A DNA stretch of 33,055 nt from a virus (IMGVR_UViG_3300031753_000028:1-33055), one strand, 5' to 3'. Positions 12,443 through 20,882 are shown, counted from the stretch's first letter. Notes: generated from the letters alone by a model not told the origin. A program made the numbers and translations.

Positions 12443-12669
12443 GCTCTCAGAGACGTAATATTCGAGACCGGAACTTCAGGCGGCTTCCGAGTTCTTTTCG
12501 CCCGCTCTGCAATATCAAGAACGATAGCCGCAAGCGCGTTCATCTCGGCCTCTTCGGTTTCGGAATCGCCGTCATTTGTGCAGCAGGCGATCGCACACGC
12601 GACGGGAATAAGCTTACGAAGATCCCTCTCGAACCTATTTCGGAATGTATGAACCTTCACGTTTGCCAT
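12439..12669 (-). CDS. Small hypothetical protein, last gene of the late operon
   Basis: A 76-residue protein beginning MANVKVHTFRNRFERDLRKL. GAGGGGGAAG lies just before the ATG, which decides the start over the frame's earlier Met. The middle has a CAIACC segment and an acidic patch; the end is basic. Not recognised. It overlaps the ribbon-helix-helix gene by 35 bases. Confidence 0.6.
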   Translation of the reverse strand: MANVKVHTFRNRFERDLRKLIPVACAIACCTNDGDSETEEAEMNALAAIVLDIAERAKRTRKPPEVPVSNITSLRA

Positions 12670-12814
12670 GATCTTCCCCCTCAAGCCATTCGAAATATTC
12701 TGCAAGAATGTCCGTTATGATTGCGGAAATTGGCATCTGTTCCTTATCAGCCTCAGCCTGCACCATTGCTAGAATGTCCGAAGGCAGCGAGATTTGGACA
12801 ATTTTTTCGGTCAT
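12635..12814 (-). CDS. Ribbon-helix-helix (CopG/Arc-like) protein
   Basis: A 59-residue protein. KIVQISLPSDILAMVQAEAD then MPISAIITDILAEYFEW gives the strand-helix-helix pattern of dimeric RHH DNA-binding proteins, with the strand VQISLP as the DNA-reading element. The ATG at 12814 overlaps the phosphoesterase stop (ATGA); an earlier Met at 12907 would be inside that gene. It could regulate late genes or be part of a small control pair with the next gene. Confidence 0.7.
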   Translation of the reverse strand: MTEKIVQISLPSDILAMVQAEADKEQMPISAIITDILAEYFEWLEGEDHGKREGSYIPK

Positions 12815-13818
12815 TTGAACGATTCCAATTGCTGTGCCGTAACAGTGGTTCGATATCTCTCCCCGTAGTCCTTGTGAAACGCGATCGCTGTCATGCTTCG
12901 CCCGCAAATAGGCCCAGCTCCGTATCCCTGTCTCTTATGCCAAGCATCAGGCGGGCAAAGCGTCTCAAATGCCTCGACGATCGCACCGCCCTTGCGAAAC
13001 TTATCTATGTGATGGGTATGCCCGACAAGCGCATAGCGGTAGTCTGATTCTCCCCACTCCCTTGGAAAGTCTCGCGCCATTATTTCAGGGGCATTCTTCG
13101 GTCTGGCATTGTTGCCATGATACGAGACGATAAAGTTTCTGCCGAAAGTCCATTTCCAGAAAAATCCTGGATCGCAGTTTACTTTGACACGCGGTTCATT
13201 GTGGAACCACGACCAAAGGCCCAGAGCAAGCCATGGGGCGCTGAATTCATCGTGATTTCCGGGGAGAAATTCAACTTCAATCTCTTGATACTTCTGCAGC
13301 GCTAGCTCGATCATTGAGCGTGCGGAGATTAGCGCCGCATGGCACACTCGGGAGCGCCGTGTATCAACATCAACTTGCGTCCCTGCGGTAGTCGTCCCGC
13401 TCGCAGTATCAAAGTGGATGAAATCGCCAAGGCCGAGAATGAAGGCCTTTCGAGTTGCGGGCATGGAATTCACCAGATCGCACATGGCATCTAGATGCAT
13501 GCGTGATGCTATCTTGGTATCCCAGTTTGCAATTTTGGTTTCGAGGAAGTCGGCATACCCGCCGAAATGAGCGTCACCGATGATAAACCCGACAGCTAGA
13601 TCGTCAACAAAATGCTCTGGCGGGGGAGTAAGCTCGGCTCTTCCTTTGTATTCCTCAAAGGTCTGCTTTAGAGACTCAATAGTCAGACTGACTAGATCGG
13701 CATTTGGCGCGTAACGCGGCCATTGCCTTTCAACTCTACCATCTGGACCGGTTTGAACCGTCACCTTTTGCAGCGCGAAACCAAGGGGTGGAGCGAACTC
13801 GGATTCGGCATCAGGCAT
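12811..13818 (-). CDS. Calcineurin-like metallophosphoesterase
   Basis: A 335-residue protein with the full two-metal site: GDAHFGG (D82, H84), GDFIHFD (D132), PGNHDE (N188, H189), YHGN (H234) and GHTHH (H267, H269). Families of this type hydrolyse phosphodiesters such as nucleic acids, cyclic nucleotides or phosphoproteins; the substrate here is not predictable. The N-terminal 70 residues (DGRVERQWPRYAPNADL) resemble other phage-encoded copies. It has no visible ribosome site and is coupled to the short frame upstream. Position at the end of the lysis block is unusual for a replication enzyme. Confidence 0.9.
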   Translation of the reverse strand: MPDAESEFAPPLGFALQKVTVQTGPDGRVERQWPRYAPNADLVSLTIESLKQTFEEYKGRAELTPPPEHFVDDLAVGFIIGDAHFGGYADFLETKIANWDTKIASRMHLDAMCDLVNSMPATRKAFILGLGDFIHFDTASGTTTAGTQVDVDTRRSRVCHAALISARSMIELALQKYQEIEVEFLPGNHDEFSAPWLALGLWSWFHNEPRVKVNCDPGFFWKWTFGRNFIVSYHGNNARPKNAPEIMARDFPREWGESDYRYALVGHTHHIDKFRKGGAIVEAFETLCPPDAWHKRQGYGAGPICGRSMTAIAFHKDYGERYRTTVTAQQLESFK

Positions 13819-13990
13819 TATTCACAACCATGTGATGGCCATGAAAATGATGAAAGCGGTTATGATGAAGGTGATAGTGGCTGGTATGATGTGGCGAATA
13901 ACAAAATAGAAGACGTCCGGCATTTGATGAGATAGCCACAAAGGTTATTATTAACAATATGATGGAGAGGAATATGGCGTCATAATTCAA
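13811..13990 (-). CDS. Possible small exported His-rich protein
   Basis: A 59-residue frame from TTG at 13990, overlapping the gene before it by 11 bases and the phosphoesterase start by eight. Residues 5-24 (AIFLSIILLIITFVAISSNA) look like a signal peptide or anchor. The rest is His-rich (SPHHTSHYHLHHNRFHHFHG): 14 His among its last 30 residues. A run of nine Gs lies upstream and might serve as ribosome site. No alternative gene occupies 13819-13979, which supports it. The role is unknown; an accessory lysis or metal-binding protein is a guess. Confidence 0.45.
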   Translation of the reverse strand: MNYDAIFLSIILLIITFVAISSNAGRLLFCYSPHHTSHYHLHHNRFHHFHGHHMVVNNA

Positions 13991-14324
13991 CGTTTATGCC
14001 CCCCCCCAATTCCCGTTCTCGTCTCAGCAGCAATTTCAATTCCTCGATTTCAGCTGACGCCCTGTTTAGTCTCTCGACCGCCTGGGATAATTGATTATTG
14101 ACTAGCACATGAATGGTGTCCAGTTTTTCATTGGTATTGTGACTAGTTTCAACGAGCGCTGTTTTTACCTCTGCAACTCTCTGAGCTGCCAAAACCGCGA
14201 GATTTGCTGCCTTTATCGCATTCTTGTTTGCAATATAGCCAGCCCATATGCTAGAAAGTGTAGGCGCCAGTGCGGCGCCAGCAATCGTAGCCAAGGCCAA
14301 ATATGGCTGTAGTTCGATTGTCAT
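13980..14324 (-). CDS. Membrane-anchored coiled-coil protein of the lysis region
   Basis: A 114-residue protein. GGAG is six bases before the ATG at 14324. An N-terminal hydrophobic segment (about 9-34, LALATIAGAALAPTLSSIWA) is followed by a long helical region to the end (VAEVKTALVETSHNTNEKLD and AVERLNRASAEIEELKLLLR). This layout resembles spanin inner-membrane subunits or DUF-type lysis accessory proteins, but no definite assignment. A run of nine Gs at its 3' end (13999-14007) is a slippage-prone tract. Confidence 0.6.
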   Translation of the reverse strand: MTIELQPYLALATIAGAALAPTLSSIWAGYIANKNAIKAANLAVLAAQRVAEVKTALVETSHNTNEKLDTIHVLVNNQLSQAVERLNRASAEIEELKLLLRRERELGGGINVEL

Positions 14325-14370
14325 GTTGTGCTCCAGAAATACATCAATCGCATCCCAGAAATCCACCGTT

Positions 14371-14637
14371 CTAGCTCTGAAAGTTTCCGTCCGGTCCAAT
14401 GCGTGAGTTAGTCGATGGAACCCATCCGCCGGCGCCGTCTGGAACAGAATGATCGGGAGCGGTTAGATGATTAATCTGAATGAATGAATCCATTACCTTC
14501 TTGGCAATCAGAGCGGCGGGAAATGTTGCGCCTGCAATCTGAAGTATTTCGTCAAGGGTCTTAATTTCCTCGTTATATCTCCCGTGCGCAAGATCGAGCA
14601 GAAATTTGCTCGCAATTTCAGAAGGAGATGTGCTCAT
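14371..14637 (-). CDS. Small phage protein of unknown function
   Basis: An 88-residue protein (MSTSPSEIASKFLLDLAHGR at the start) with a hydrophobic helix near 30-50 (ILQIAGATFPAALIAKKVMD) and a Gly/Pro end (PDGAGGWVPSTNSRIGPDGN). AAGGTGAT is correctly placed upstream. It overlaps the tiny membrane gene by four bases. Not recognised; a lysis accessory role is inferred from position. Confidence 0.55.
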   Translation of the reverse strand: MSTSPSEIASKFLLDLAHGRYNEEIKTLDEILQIAGATFPAALIAKKVMDSFIQINHLTAPDHSVPDGAGGWVPSTNSRIGPDGNFQS

Positions 14638-14723
14638 ACGTAATCACCTTCATACCACAGAAAGAGGATTATAAACGCGAGGATGGTGGCCGCCATTAGC
14701 GGCCAATCTCCATCACCATTCAC
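14634..14723 (-). CDS. Tiny membrane protein of the lysis block
   Basis: A 29-residue protein from a GTG at 14723. One membrane span (MAATILAFIILFLWY) follows a short acidic start (NGDGDWPL) and precedes GDYV. It is coupled at both ends: GTGA with the holin stop, ATGA with the next start, which strongly suggests it is translated. Holin partner or antiholin-like role is possible. Confidence 0.55.
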   Translation of the reverse strand: MNGDGDWPLMAATILAFIILFLWYEGDYV

Positions 14724-14947
14724 TTAATAACCGTCTTTCCATCCGGAACGACTACAACAGTCTTTGACGCTTCCGGAATGATAGATGCAAGAATACCAGC
14801 AACCGCAACACCAACCGTGGTAATACCCTGAACCAATGTCGGATCGTTAGGCATCAGCTTCAAAGCAACCGCGAAAGATGCGAGCCCGGCATATGTGCTA
14901 GGCTCTTTCAGACGAGTGAGGATATAAGTTAGGACTACATTATCCAT
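14720..14947 (-). CDS. Holin-like membrane protein
   Basis: A 75-residue protein starting MDNVVLTYILTRLKEPSTYA, with two hydrophobic segments (about 18-33 and 41-61, ending ILASIIPEAS) and a charged tail. This layout matches small phage holins that lie beside lysozyme genes. AGGTAG precedes the ATG at 14947. It would time lysis by forming membrane lesions. Assignment rests on context and topology. Confidence 0.65.
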   Translation of the reverse strand: MDNVVLTYILTRLKEPSTYAGLASFAVALKLMPNDPTLVQGITTVGVAVAGILASIIPEASKTVVVVPDGKTVIK

Positions 14948-14963
14948 TATTCTACCTTTGGGT

Positions 14964-15830
14964 TTAGGTTGAGTGCTGCGCGGGAATTTGTATTTTCCCA
15001 AGCAGATCGGCAACTTCGGACATCATGGCTTTAACCAATGGCTGCAGTTGCGCGATTTGAGCATCGATCTCAGCTCGTTGCGCCATAAGCGCTTTAAGCT
15101 GCTCAACCGATGATGTTGATTGAACTGGTATTGGAGATGGTTTAGTATCAGGTTCCGCTGCTAGTTCCACTACTCCCGTATTTATTGCGGGTATGAGGAC
15201 CGGGGGCTTTCTGTTGATGACAAGGCTTGCAACCAGCATCACTATACCGGTTCCAACCCACATTAAAATGTGGCTGGGCGGGATATCTTTTAGTAGGTAT
15301 TGGAGTAATGGCGCAGACGCGACGAGAACGCCACCAATTGATGCTGCCGCTATATTTGGCGCAGCTACCGGCTCGGTTGGCGTAACCTGTGGAAGGGTAT
15401 GCATATGATCCAATAGCGCATGCGCATAGGTTATTCGATGATCTAGCCCTGCCGCTGCCAAATTTGGCCGTTCATATTGCACCATAACATTGGCGGTTAG
15501 CGTCTCGAGGGACTTCTTCCCCGCAACCAAATCCGCCCATAAACGAGGATAATCACGTTGGCATTCGGTTTTGAAAAATTGCGCTTGGACTTGGAGCGTA
15601 TTCCAATTCGCGAGACGTTCAAGCTCCGTCAGCCGGCTCAGACGCCATTGCATGACACCATCGGAACCGTGGTCTTTCGCTCCAAGGGTCAATGGGCGCA
15701 ACAGGTTCTCTTGCCACCCATTGCCGCCTACCGCGCAAGCGCTTGGGAGCGGAAGCGGTCCTGGGCCAGCCATTAGGGCTTGAATAAATATGCGACCGCG
15801 CGCGAGAATATCTGATTGAGTGTCGGGCAT
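14964..15830 (-). CDS. Lysozyme-like endolysin with membrane span and coiled coil
   Basis: A 288-residue protein. Residues 36-70 contain GNGWQENLLRPL, then GSDGVMQWRLSRLTEL, the pattern of phage lysozyme-like glycosidases, with a catalytic Glu in QEN and the QW...R segment that closes the site. Hydrophobic segments occur around 155-180 (IAAASIGGVLVASAPLLQYL) and 185-205 (ILMWVGTGIVMLVASLVIN). A coiled coil follows near 245-285 (AQRAEIDAQIAQLQPLVKAM). An endolysin with a C-terminal membrane anchor is unusual; the enzyme may be held at the membrane. AGAGGAA gives the start at 15830. Confidence 0.75.
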   Translation of the reverse strand: MPDTQSDILARGRIFIQALMAGPGPLPLPSACAVGGNGWQENLLRPLTLGAKDHGSDGVMQWRLSRLTELERLANWNTLQVQAQFFKTECQRDYPRLWADLVAGKKSLETLTANVMVQYERPNLAAAGLDHRITYAHALLDHMHTLPQVTPTEPVAAPNIAAASIGGVLVASAPLLQYLLKDIPPSHILMWVGTGIVMLVASLVINRKPPVLIPAINTGVVELAAEPDTKPSPIPVQSTSSVEQLKALMAQRAEIDAQIAQLQPLVKAMMSEVADLLGKIQIPAQHST

Positions 15831-15849
15831 ATTTCCTCTAATATTGAAT

Positions 15850-15885
15850 GGATCCCGCACCGCCAAGAGTGACGGTGCGGGATCC
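15850..15885 (-). terminator. Perfect hairpin between fibre and lysis genes
   Basis: GGATCCCGCACCG (15850-15862) and its exact complement (15873-15885) form a 13-bp stem with a 10-base loop, in the gap after the giant gene's stop. No U-run follows on either strand, so it is either a weak terminator, an mRNA-stabilising hairpin or a processing site. Confidence 0.6.
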
Positions 15886-15894
15886 AATTATTAG

Positions 15895-18800
15895 TTATGG
15901 ATGGTAGGTGAGAACCAGAACGCCTGGCGCTCCAGCTGTCGCAGTAGTTCCGTTATTGAGGCTTCCTGCACCATAAAGCCCAGGGGAGCCTATGAGATTA
16001 GAGCCGCCCCCGAAACCACCCGGACCACCACCTGACCCGACTGATATGGCTGACCACTCGTTACCGTTGCCGCCGTTGCCGCCAGCAGCATTGGTTCCTC
16101 CGCCGCCGCCACCGCCGCCATTAGTTCCGGACACGCCAGCAACCCCTGTAAGGCCGCCAGTTCCACTACCAGAGCCGCTATTGTTGTTTCCGCCATTGCC
16201 GCCTGTAGAGGTCGTCGTAGTGGCGCCAGCAGTCCCGCCGCCGTTGCCGCCACCTCCGCCACCGCCGCTAGCGGCCGCATTAGCGCCTCCGCCGGCACCG
16301 CCTACACCTAACGGACCGCCGGCTCCGCCGGCACCAGGCGAGGCTGCGAATGGGGCTACTGACGAAGCCGCGCCACCATGGTTGCACGTTCCGGTTCCAC
16401 CCGTTCCGCCCGCGCCGCCAGCTGATCCTGTTCCCGGAGAGCCGCCATGCGCGAGCAGGGTGCTTGTGTTCCAAGTCGTGTTAGTGCCAGCGAGGCCCGC
16501 AACACCTTGACCAACAGTGTAGGAGACCGTCGTAACACCAGGATTAGCAACAGTGAAGTTGGAGATTTTGCAGTATTCGGCTCCGCCTCCTCCATAACCA
16601 GGCACAGGTGAGCCGCCACCGGCTCCGATTCCTTCGATAGTATTATTCGACGAATTCCAATCCGGAGGAGATGTCCATGTGGTGCCAGAAAACAGGGCCT
16701 GCTGGCAGAAACCACCTGGAATCGAAGTCCATCCGGGTTGGCAACTAGGTATAAAGATAGCCGCAGCGGCAGCAACTGGGGCATCATTAACCCAACTACA
16801 TGTGAGCGGGGGGCCAGCCTGGCAATCAAGACGCGGTACAATGATTGTTACCGAAGATGGCGCAGATGTATCACATGTAACCGAGTATGTCGTAGTTATC
16901 GAAGGCGTGACTTGCACGCTTCCAGAAGTCGCACCATTGGTCTGAAAATTCACCCCCGTGCAAGCAGACGCATTGACTGAAGACCACGAAATTGTGGCCG
17001 CATTGCTCGGGACTGCCGTCACGTTAGACATTATCGATGCTGACGAACTGGCATTCACAGTAACCGTAGTGTTTGCCGGCGTAGTTGCCCCACCAGCATC
17101 GCATGCAACCGAATAGGTAGTTGTTGCGGTTGGGCTGACCACAAAAGTTCCCGACGCAGCATTCGCAGTAGGGAATCCAGTTCCTACGCAACGTGTGCCA
17201 TTAGAGGACCACGCTAGTGTGCTGTTATCTCCCGAAAGCGCCGCCGGCGAACCAGTGTTTGCTGGATCAAAAGTGGTCGTTGGTCCCCACGCCGTGAACC
17301 CGGATGGCGGGGTTACAATATTAAATGTGGGGCCGGTATTTAAAGATAGAGATTCACCATTTACGGCACCAACGTCTGCCGTAATAAAATACGGCCCAGC
17401 ATTTAGACCGGCAATTGAATACCCTCCAGTGTTGGTCGCCGGATTCTGATTGGCTATGATATCGTTGTTCCAGCCACCGCTATGAGTAACATTTTTTACC
17501 CAAAGTTTTTGATTTGTGAAATCAACCGCGAAACCGATAACATCGTTGGCGACTCCTGTTACGAAGTTCGTATTGGTGTGCGCATTGTTTATAAAGATAT
17601 TACCATTGTTCCACTCCCAACCAATTCCGTTTAAATCAACGCCAACAAAATTTGTCAGACTTTCTGACGAATTGGCAATGCCTACCATCGTGTTTGCTGA
17701 ACTAATTCCGGTTCCGAGCTTAACCTCGAAATAGGCTTGTGCTGGAGCCGCTCCGGAAGAAGTCGTCGAACGAGATGCCCCAATAGATGCGCCAGTGGAA
17801 TTAGTAAGAACTGAATTCATCGATATCGTAGGCGGGGTAGCGGAGAGGCTTGCCGTCACTGGGTTGACAGTAACATTGGTGCTGGCCGGGGTAGATACTC
17901 CTCCATTGTCACACACGATCGTGTAGGTCGTTGTTTGCGTCGGGCTAACTAGCAACATGCCTGACGGAGCAGTGCCAGGCCCTACGCCCGTGCAACGCGT
18001 GCCATTCGAAGACCATGTTAGCGTGCTGCTCTGTCCATTTAGGATTGTCGATGGATTGGCAGATATGGTATCTGTTACCGGAGACACGCTGACCGTGGCG
18101 CTAGCATTAACCGGAGTTCCACCACTATCACAAGCGATGCTGTACGTAGTGTTGGCTGTCGGGTGAACAACAAGCGTTCCAGTCGTGAGGTTGCTGGTTG
18201 AGAAATTGGTTCCCACGCACTTGACTGTGGCGTTTGACATCCAATTCAGCGTCGACGCGCCGCCGCTTACAACAGTTGTTGGCGATGCGGTCAATGATGC
18301 GCTTAGCACGCTGCTGACTGTGACCGTTTGACTTGCAGTCGCGGCCACCCCTCCGGCATCGCAAGATATGCTATAGGTTGTATTTGCGCTCGGAGTCACC
18401 ACTAGTGAACCTGAAGCCGGGTTTCCAGTTCCGGTAGAAAACCCAGTTCCTATGCAGCGGGTAGAATTAGTTGAAGACCATGTTAGAGTGCTACTATTCC
18501 CGGCATTGATCGTTGCGGGATTGGCAGAAAGAGAAGCCGTCGGCATATTTAGAACTTCTACGCCGTCTATCTTTGCATTGGCATCCACAGATGCCGCCGT
18601 AGCAGTTAAGGTAATAGTAATCTTTCCAAACTGGTCCGCGACCTGGCTGAAGCATTCAACAACTGCCTTGTGTGCTGCGCCGGCTGTGGAGAAAATATCG
18701 AAGTTTGAAAGAACCGTCGTACCATTTAATGCAATATTAAAGATGCGCTTACCGACGAACTCGTCGGCTGGCCAATCTTCAGTGAAATGGAGTCTCACAG

Positions 18801-20553
18801 AATAGGCCTTATTCGGCGTCAATCCATCTATCGTATAAGTAAGAGGATTATCCCAACGTTCCGTGCGGTAAACGGCTGTGGGAGCCGGATTCACCACCAG
18901 AGTAGTATCAACGGTGCCGGTTGGATTATTATTTGCTATGCCGCCATGGACCACCGTAAAGTGAGTATCGGCGATGAATGATGCTTGCGGTGGGGTGCCA
19001 GCTATCGCCGGACCACCAGCATTGATGCTGACCGGACCCAAACCAGGGCAGGGCGGTAACGGAGATATTCCGCACCCTGCAACCGCAACATTGAACGCGC
19101 CCATGTTGGGAGGGCTCGGAGGAGTCTGGCCATCCGGAGTCATGAACGCAAAGTGAGAGGAGGTTATATTGGTTACGCCTGAACCTAGAGCTGGCGATCC
19201 GCTCTGCGGATGCATATCTCTCGGACTGCCGTTAAGATTTGCGACGTTAGGATTAACCCCCAAAAGAGGATTCGCAGCCGCTACGGCAAGGCCGCCCTGA
19301 AAGCTAGCTCCACCGCTGACCGTGTCGAAAGACTCGTTATGCGTGATGCCGGTCGCGTTGGCGCCGACGACATTGTACGCAGCTTGAGAACCCGTCCCCA
19401 GCCGGATTGCCAAATTGTTTTGCAATGTGCTTGATGTGCCGTTTTGATTCCAGCCGAGTGAGTTGATGCCGGCCGATTCAAATTCCTTACAGCCGCGATT
19501 CGTTACCACTGTGGGATCTAAACAGTTATTTACAAGCGTGTTGTTTTCAAATACCCCATTGCCGGAGGTATATTGTAAAATGCCCTTGCCGCCTATGTTA
19601 TAGACATAATTGTAGGCTACTAGCGCCTGGCCCGTGTATTGTGTATGGGGAAGACTTTGAGTATGAGCCCAATCATCAAGGATAATCCCCTCGCCATCGG
19701 TGTGTGCGGCACCAATCGCTGCAGTCTCGCCGCCGTCGTGGATCACATTGCCTATGATCTGAACGACATATGGATCACTTTCCCACGTTCCGGTTCCCGT
19801 AGTAGCTAGTTCCTCGTAGAAATCGAGGCCTGAGGTATGACTAGCATTTACCCCAGAAAAGTCATATGCCTCGTTTGCAATCAGATAATCATGATCATTC
19901 GATCCAGAGGTTCCGAGAACACCAGCGCCGCAGCTATGAATAATGCTGTTCATAACGATATGATGGCTGCTGTTATTTGCAAACATTTGGTTGCAGGAGT
20001 ATGTGTTTGTATTAGTTTCTTTGTAACCGGTGTACCCTTGGACGTTGTGCCCGTCTATTTCAAATCCATCTAATGCAATATACATGGCATTAAGATTGAT
20101 CGGGTTATTGGCGGTTGAACCGATATAACAACCATGATTTACCGAGCACACATAGGTGATAAAACCATTTGCTTGGTTGGCAGTACCCCCGCGGCTAAAC
20201 GTTGCTGTGGTGGTTTTATTATAGGCAGTCCAGCCACTTGAGCCGAGAGCCGTCTCTGTTGGCGTAGTGCCCAAAACATTGACGCAATCACCACCGGTTA
20301 GCGTAGTTCCTGTGGCACCTATACTCGTAGCCGCATCTGCGCCCCATGGTGTAGCGCAATTAGAAGCGCCATATGGATTGGTACCGGCAGAAGCGCCGCA
20401 AGTAGCTGTGTCAGAACCCGAGGGGCTAACATAGAAGTTGCGAGTGCATGTAAGTGGCGATGGATAGTGCGCGGGCGCAGCAGTCGTTGCAAAGGCCTGC
20501 CCGGAAAAAAGAAAAGCACCAAACGCGGCGCCAATTAAAGCCTTGAAATTCAT
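15895..20553 (-). CDS. Giant Sec-exported multidomain adhesin-like protein
   Basis: A 1552-residue protein. Residues 1-22 (MNFKALIGAAFGAFLFSGQAFA) form a Sec signal peptide, unusual among phage tail genes. In order: right-handed beta-helix (about 35-470, e.g. GNGVFENNTLVNN), a malectin-like sugar-binding domain (about 505-670, YRTERWDNPLTYTIDGLTPN), Ig-like repeats each ending in TTTYSVACDAGG-type strands (about 673-898), a fourth Ig repeat split by a SPRY-like domain (about 915-1095), a fifth Ig repeat to about 1241, a cysteine-bearing link, and a Gly-rich domain (1310-1552) ending GAPGVLVLTY. The last resembles the end of the neighbouring fibre. It may be an exported surface or biofilm-type protein of the lysogen, or a tail component. 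AAGGAAA fixes the start. Confidence 0.8.
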   Translation of the reverse strand: MNFKALIGAAFGAFLFSGQAFATTAAPAHYPSPLTCTRNFYVSPSGSDTATCGASAGTNPYGASNCATPWGADAATSIGATGTTLTGGDCVNVLGTTPTETALGSSGWTAYNKTTTATFSRGGTANQANGFITYVCSVNHGCYIGSTANNPINLNAMYIALDGFEIDGHNVQGYTGYKETNTNTYSCNQMFANNSSHHIVMNSIIHSCGAGVLGTSGSNDHDYLIANEAYDFSGVNASHTSGLDFYEELATTGTGTWESDPYVVQIIGNVIHDGGETAAIGAAHTDGEGIILDDWAHTQSLPHTQYTGQALVAYNYVYNIGGKGILQYTSGNGVFENNTLVNNCLDPTVVTNRGCKEFESAGINSLGWNQNGTSSTLQNNLAIRLGTGSQAAYNVVGANATGITHNESFDTVSGGASFQGGLAVAAANPLLGVNPNVANLNGSPRDMHPQSGSPALGSGVTNITSSHFAFMTPDGQTPPSPPNMGAFNVAVAGCGISPLPPCPGLGPVSINAGGPAIAGTPPQASFIADTHFTVVHGGIANNNPTGTVDTTLVVNPAPTAVYRTERWDNPLTYTIDGLTPNKAYSVRLHFTEDWPADEFVGKRIFNIALNGTTVLSNFDIFSTAGAAHKAVVECFSQVADQFGKITITLTATAASVDANAKIDGVEVLNMPTASLSANPATINAGNSSTLTWSSTNSTRCIGTGFSTGTGNPASGSLVVTPSANTTYSISCDAGGVAATASQTVTVSSVLSASLTASPTTVVSGGASTLNWMSNATVKCVGTNFSTSNLTTGTLVVHPTANTTYSIACDSGGTPVNASATVSVSPVTDTISANPSTILNGQSSTLTWSSNGTRCTGVGPGTAPSGMLLVSPTQTTTYTIVCDNGGVSTPASTNVTVNPVTASLSATPPTISMNSVLTNSTGASIGASRSTTSSGAAPAQAYFEVKLGTGISSANTMVGIANSSESLTNFVGVDLNGIGWEWNNGNIFINNAHTNTNFVTGVANDVIGFAVDFTNQKLWVKNVTHSGGWNNDIIANQNPATNTGGYSIAGLNAGPYFITADVGAVNGESLSLNTGPTFNIVTPPSGFTAWGPTTTFDPANTGSPAALSGDNSTLAWSSNGTRCVGTGFPTANAASGTFVVSPTATTTYSVACDAGGATTPANTTVTVNASSSASIMSNVTAVPSNAATISWSSVNASACTGVNFQTNGATSGSVQVTPSITTTYSVTCDTSAPSSVTIIVPRLDCQAGPPLTCSWVNDAPVAAAAAIFIPSCQPGWTSIPGGFCQQALFSGTTWTSPPDWNSSNNTIEGIGAGGGSPVPGYGGGGAEYCKISNFTVANPGVTTVSYTVGQGVAGLAGTNTTWNTSTLLAHGGSPGTGSAGGAGGTGGTGTCNHGGAASSVAPFAASPGAGGAGGPLGVGGAGGGANAAASGGGGGGGNGGGTAGATTTTSTGGNGGNNNSGSGSGTGGLTGVAGVSGTNGGGGGGGGTNAAGGNGGNGNEWSAISVGSGGGPGGFGGGSNLIGSPGLYGAGSLNNGTTATAGAPGVLVLTYHP

Positions 20554-20572
20554 AATAAATTTCCTTGTAAAA

Positions 20573-20869
20573 TTAAGCCGCAACAACTGCGTCTGTAGAT
20601 TGAACACGCCAAAGCGCATTCGAGAAATAAACAGGAACGCCGGTACCTAGTCCTGCGCCCTCACCAACCTTTCGCCCATTAGTAGCGTAAGCTCTCATAC
20701 CTTCAGTTCCCGCCGGAAGCGTGGCAACTGTGAATGTGTTGAGACCTTGGGAGTCAAGAATGTCCTGCGCCACGCCACGCAAGACACCGGGGGTAATCGC
20801 ACCAACCGTGTTGTCTGCAAGCGACGTTCCTATTTCGGTCGTAAGAGCCGCGTATGTTTTAAGAGTCAT
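20573..20869 (-). CDS. Small fibre-associated structural protein
   Basis: A 98-residue protein. The N-terminal ALTTEIGTSLADNTVGAITP and VLRGVAQDILDS pattern is typical of short phage fibre/attachment segments, and the C-terminal YATNGRKVGEGAGLGTGVPV occurs in phage tail fibre ends. AGGAACG precedes the ATG. It probably belongs to the host-binding complex with its neighbours. Confidence 0.65.
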   Translation of the reverse strand: MTLKTYAALTTEIGTSLADNTVGAITPGVLRGVAQDILDSQGLNTFTVATLPAGTEGMRAYATNGRKVGEGAGLGTGVPVYFSNALWRVQSTDAVVAA

Positions 20870-20882
20870 TTAATCGTTCCTA

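Noticed and set aside
13980-14010. Programmed frameshift at the G9 run fusing the two genes
   Set aside because: Both shifted frames stop within a few codons after the run, so no fusion would result.
15992-16510. 172-residue proline-rich rightward frame
   Set aside because: It is the antisense of the Gly-rich coding region; glycine codons read as proline on the other strand.
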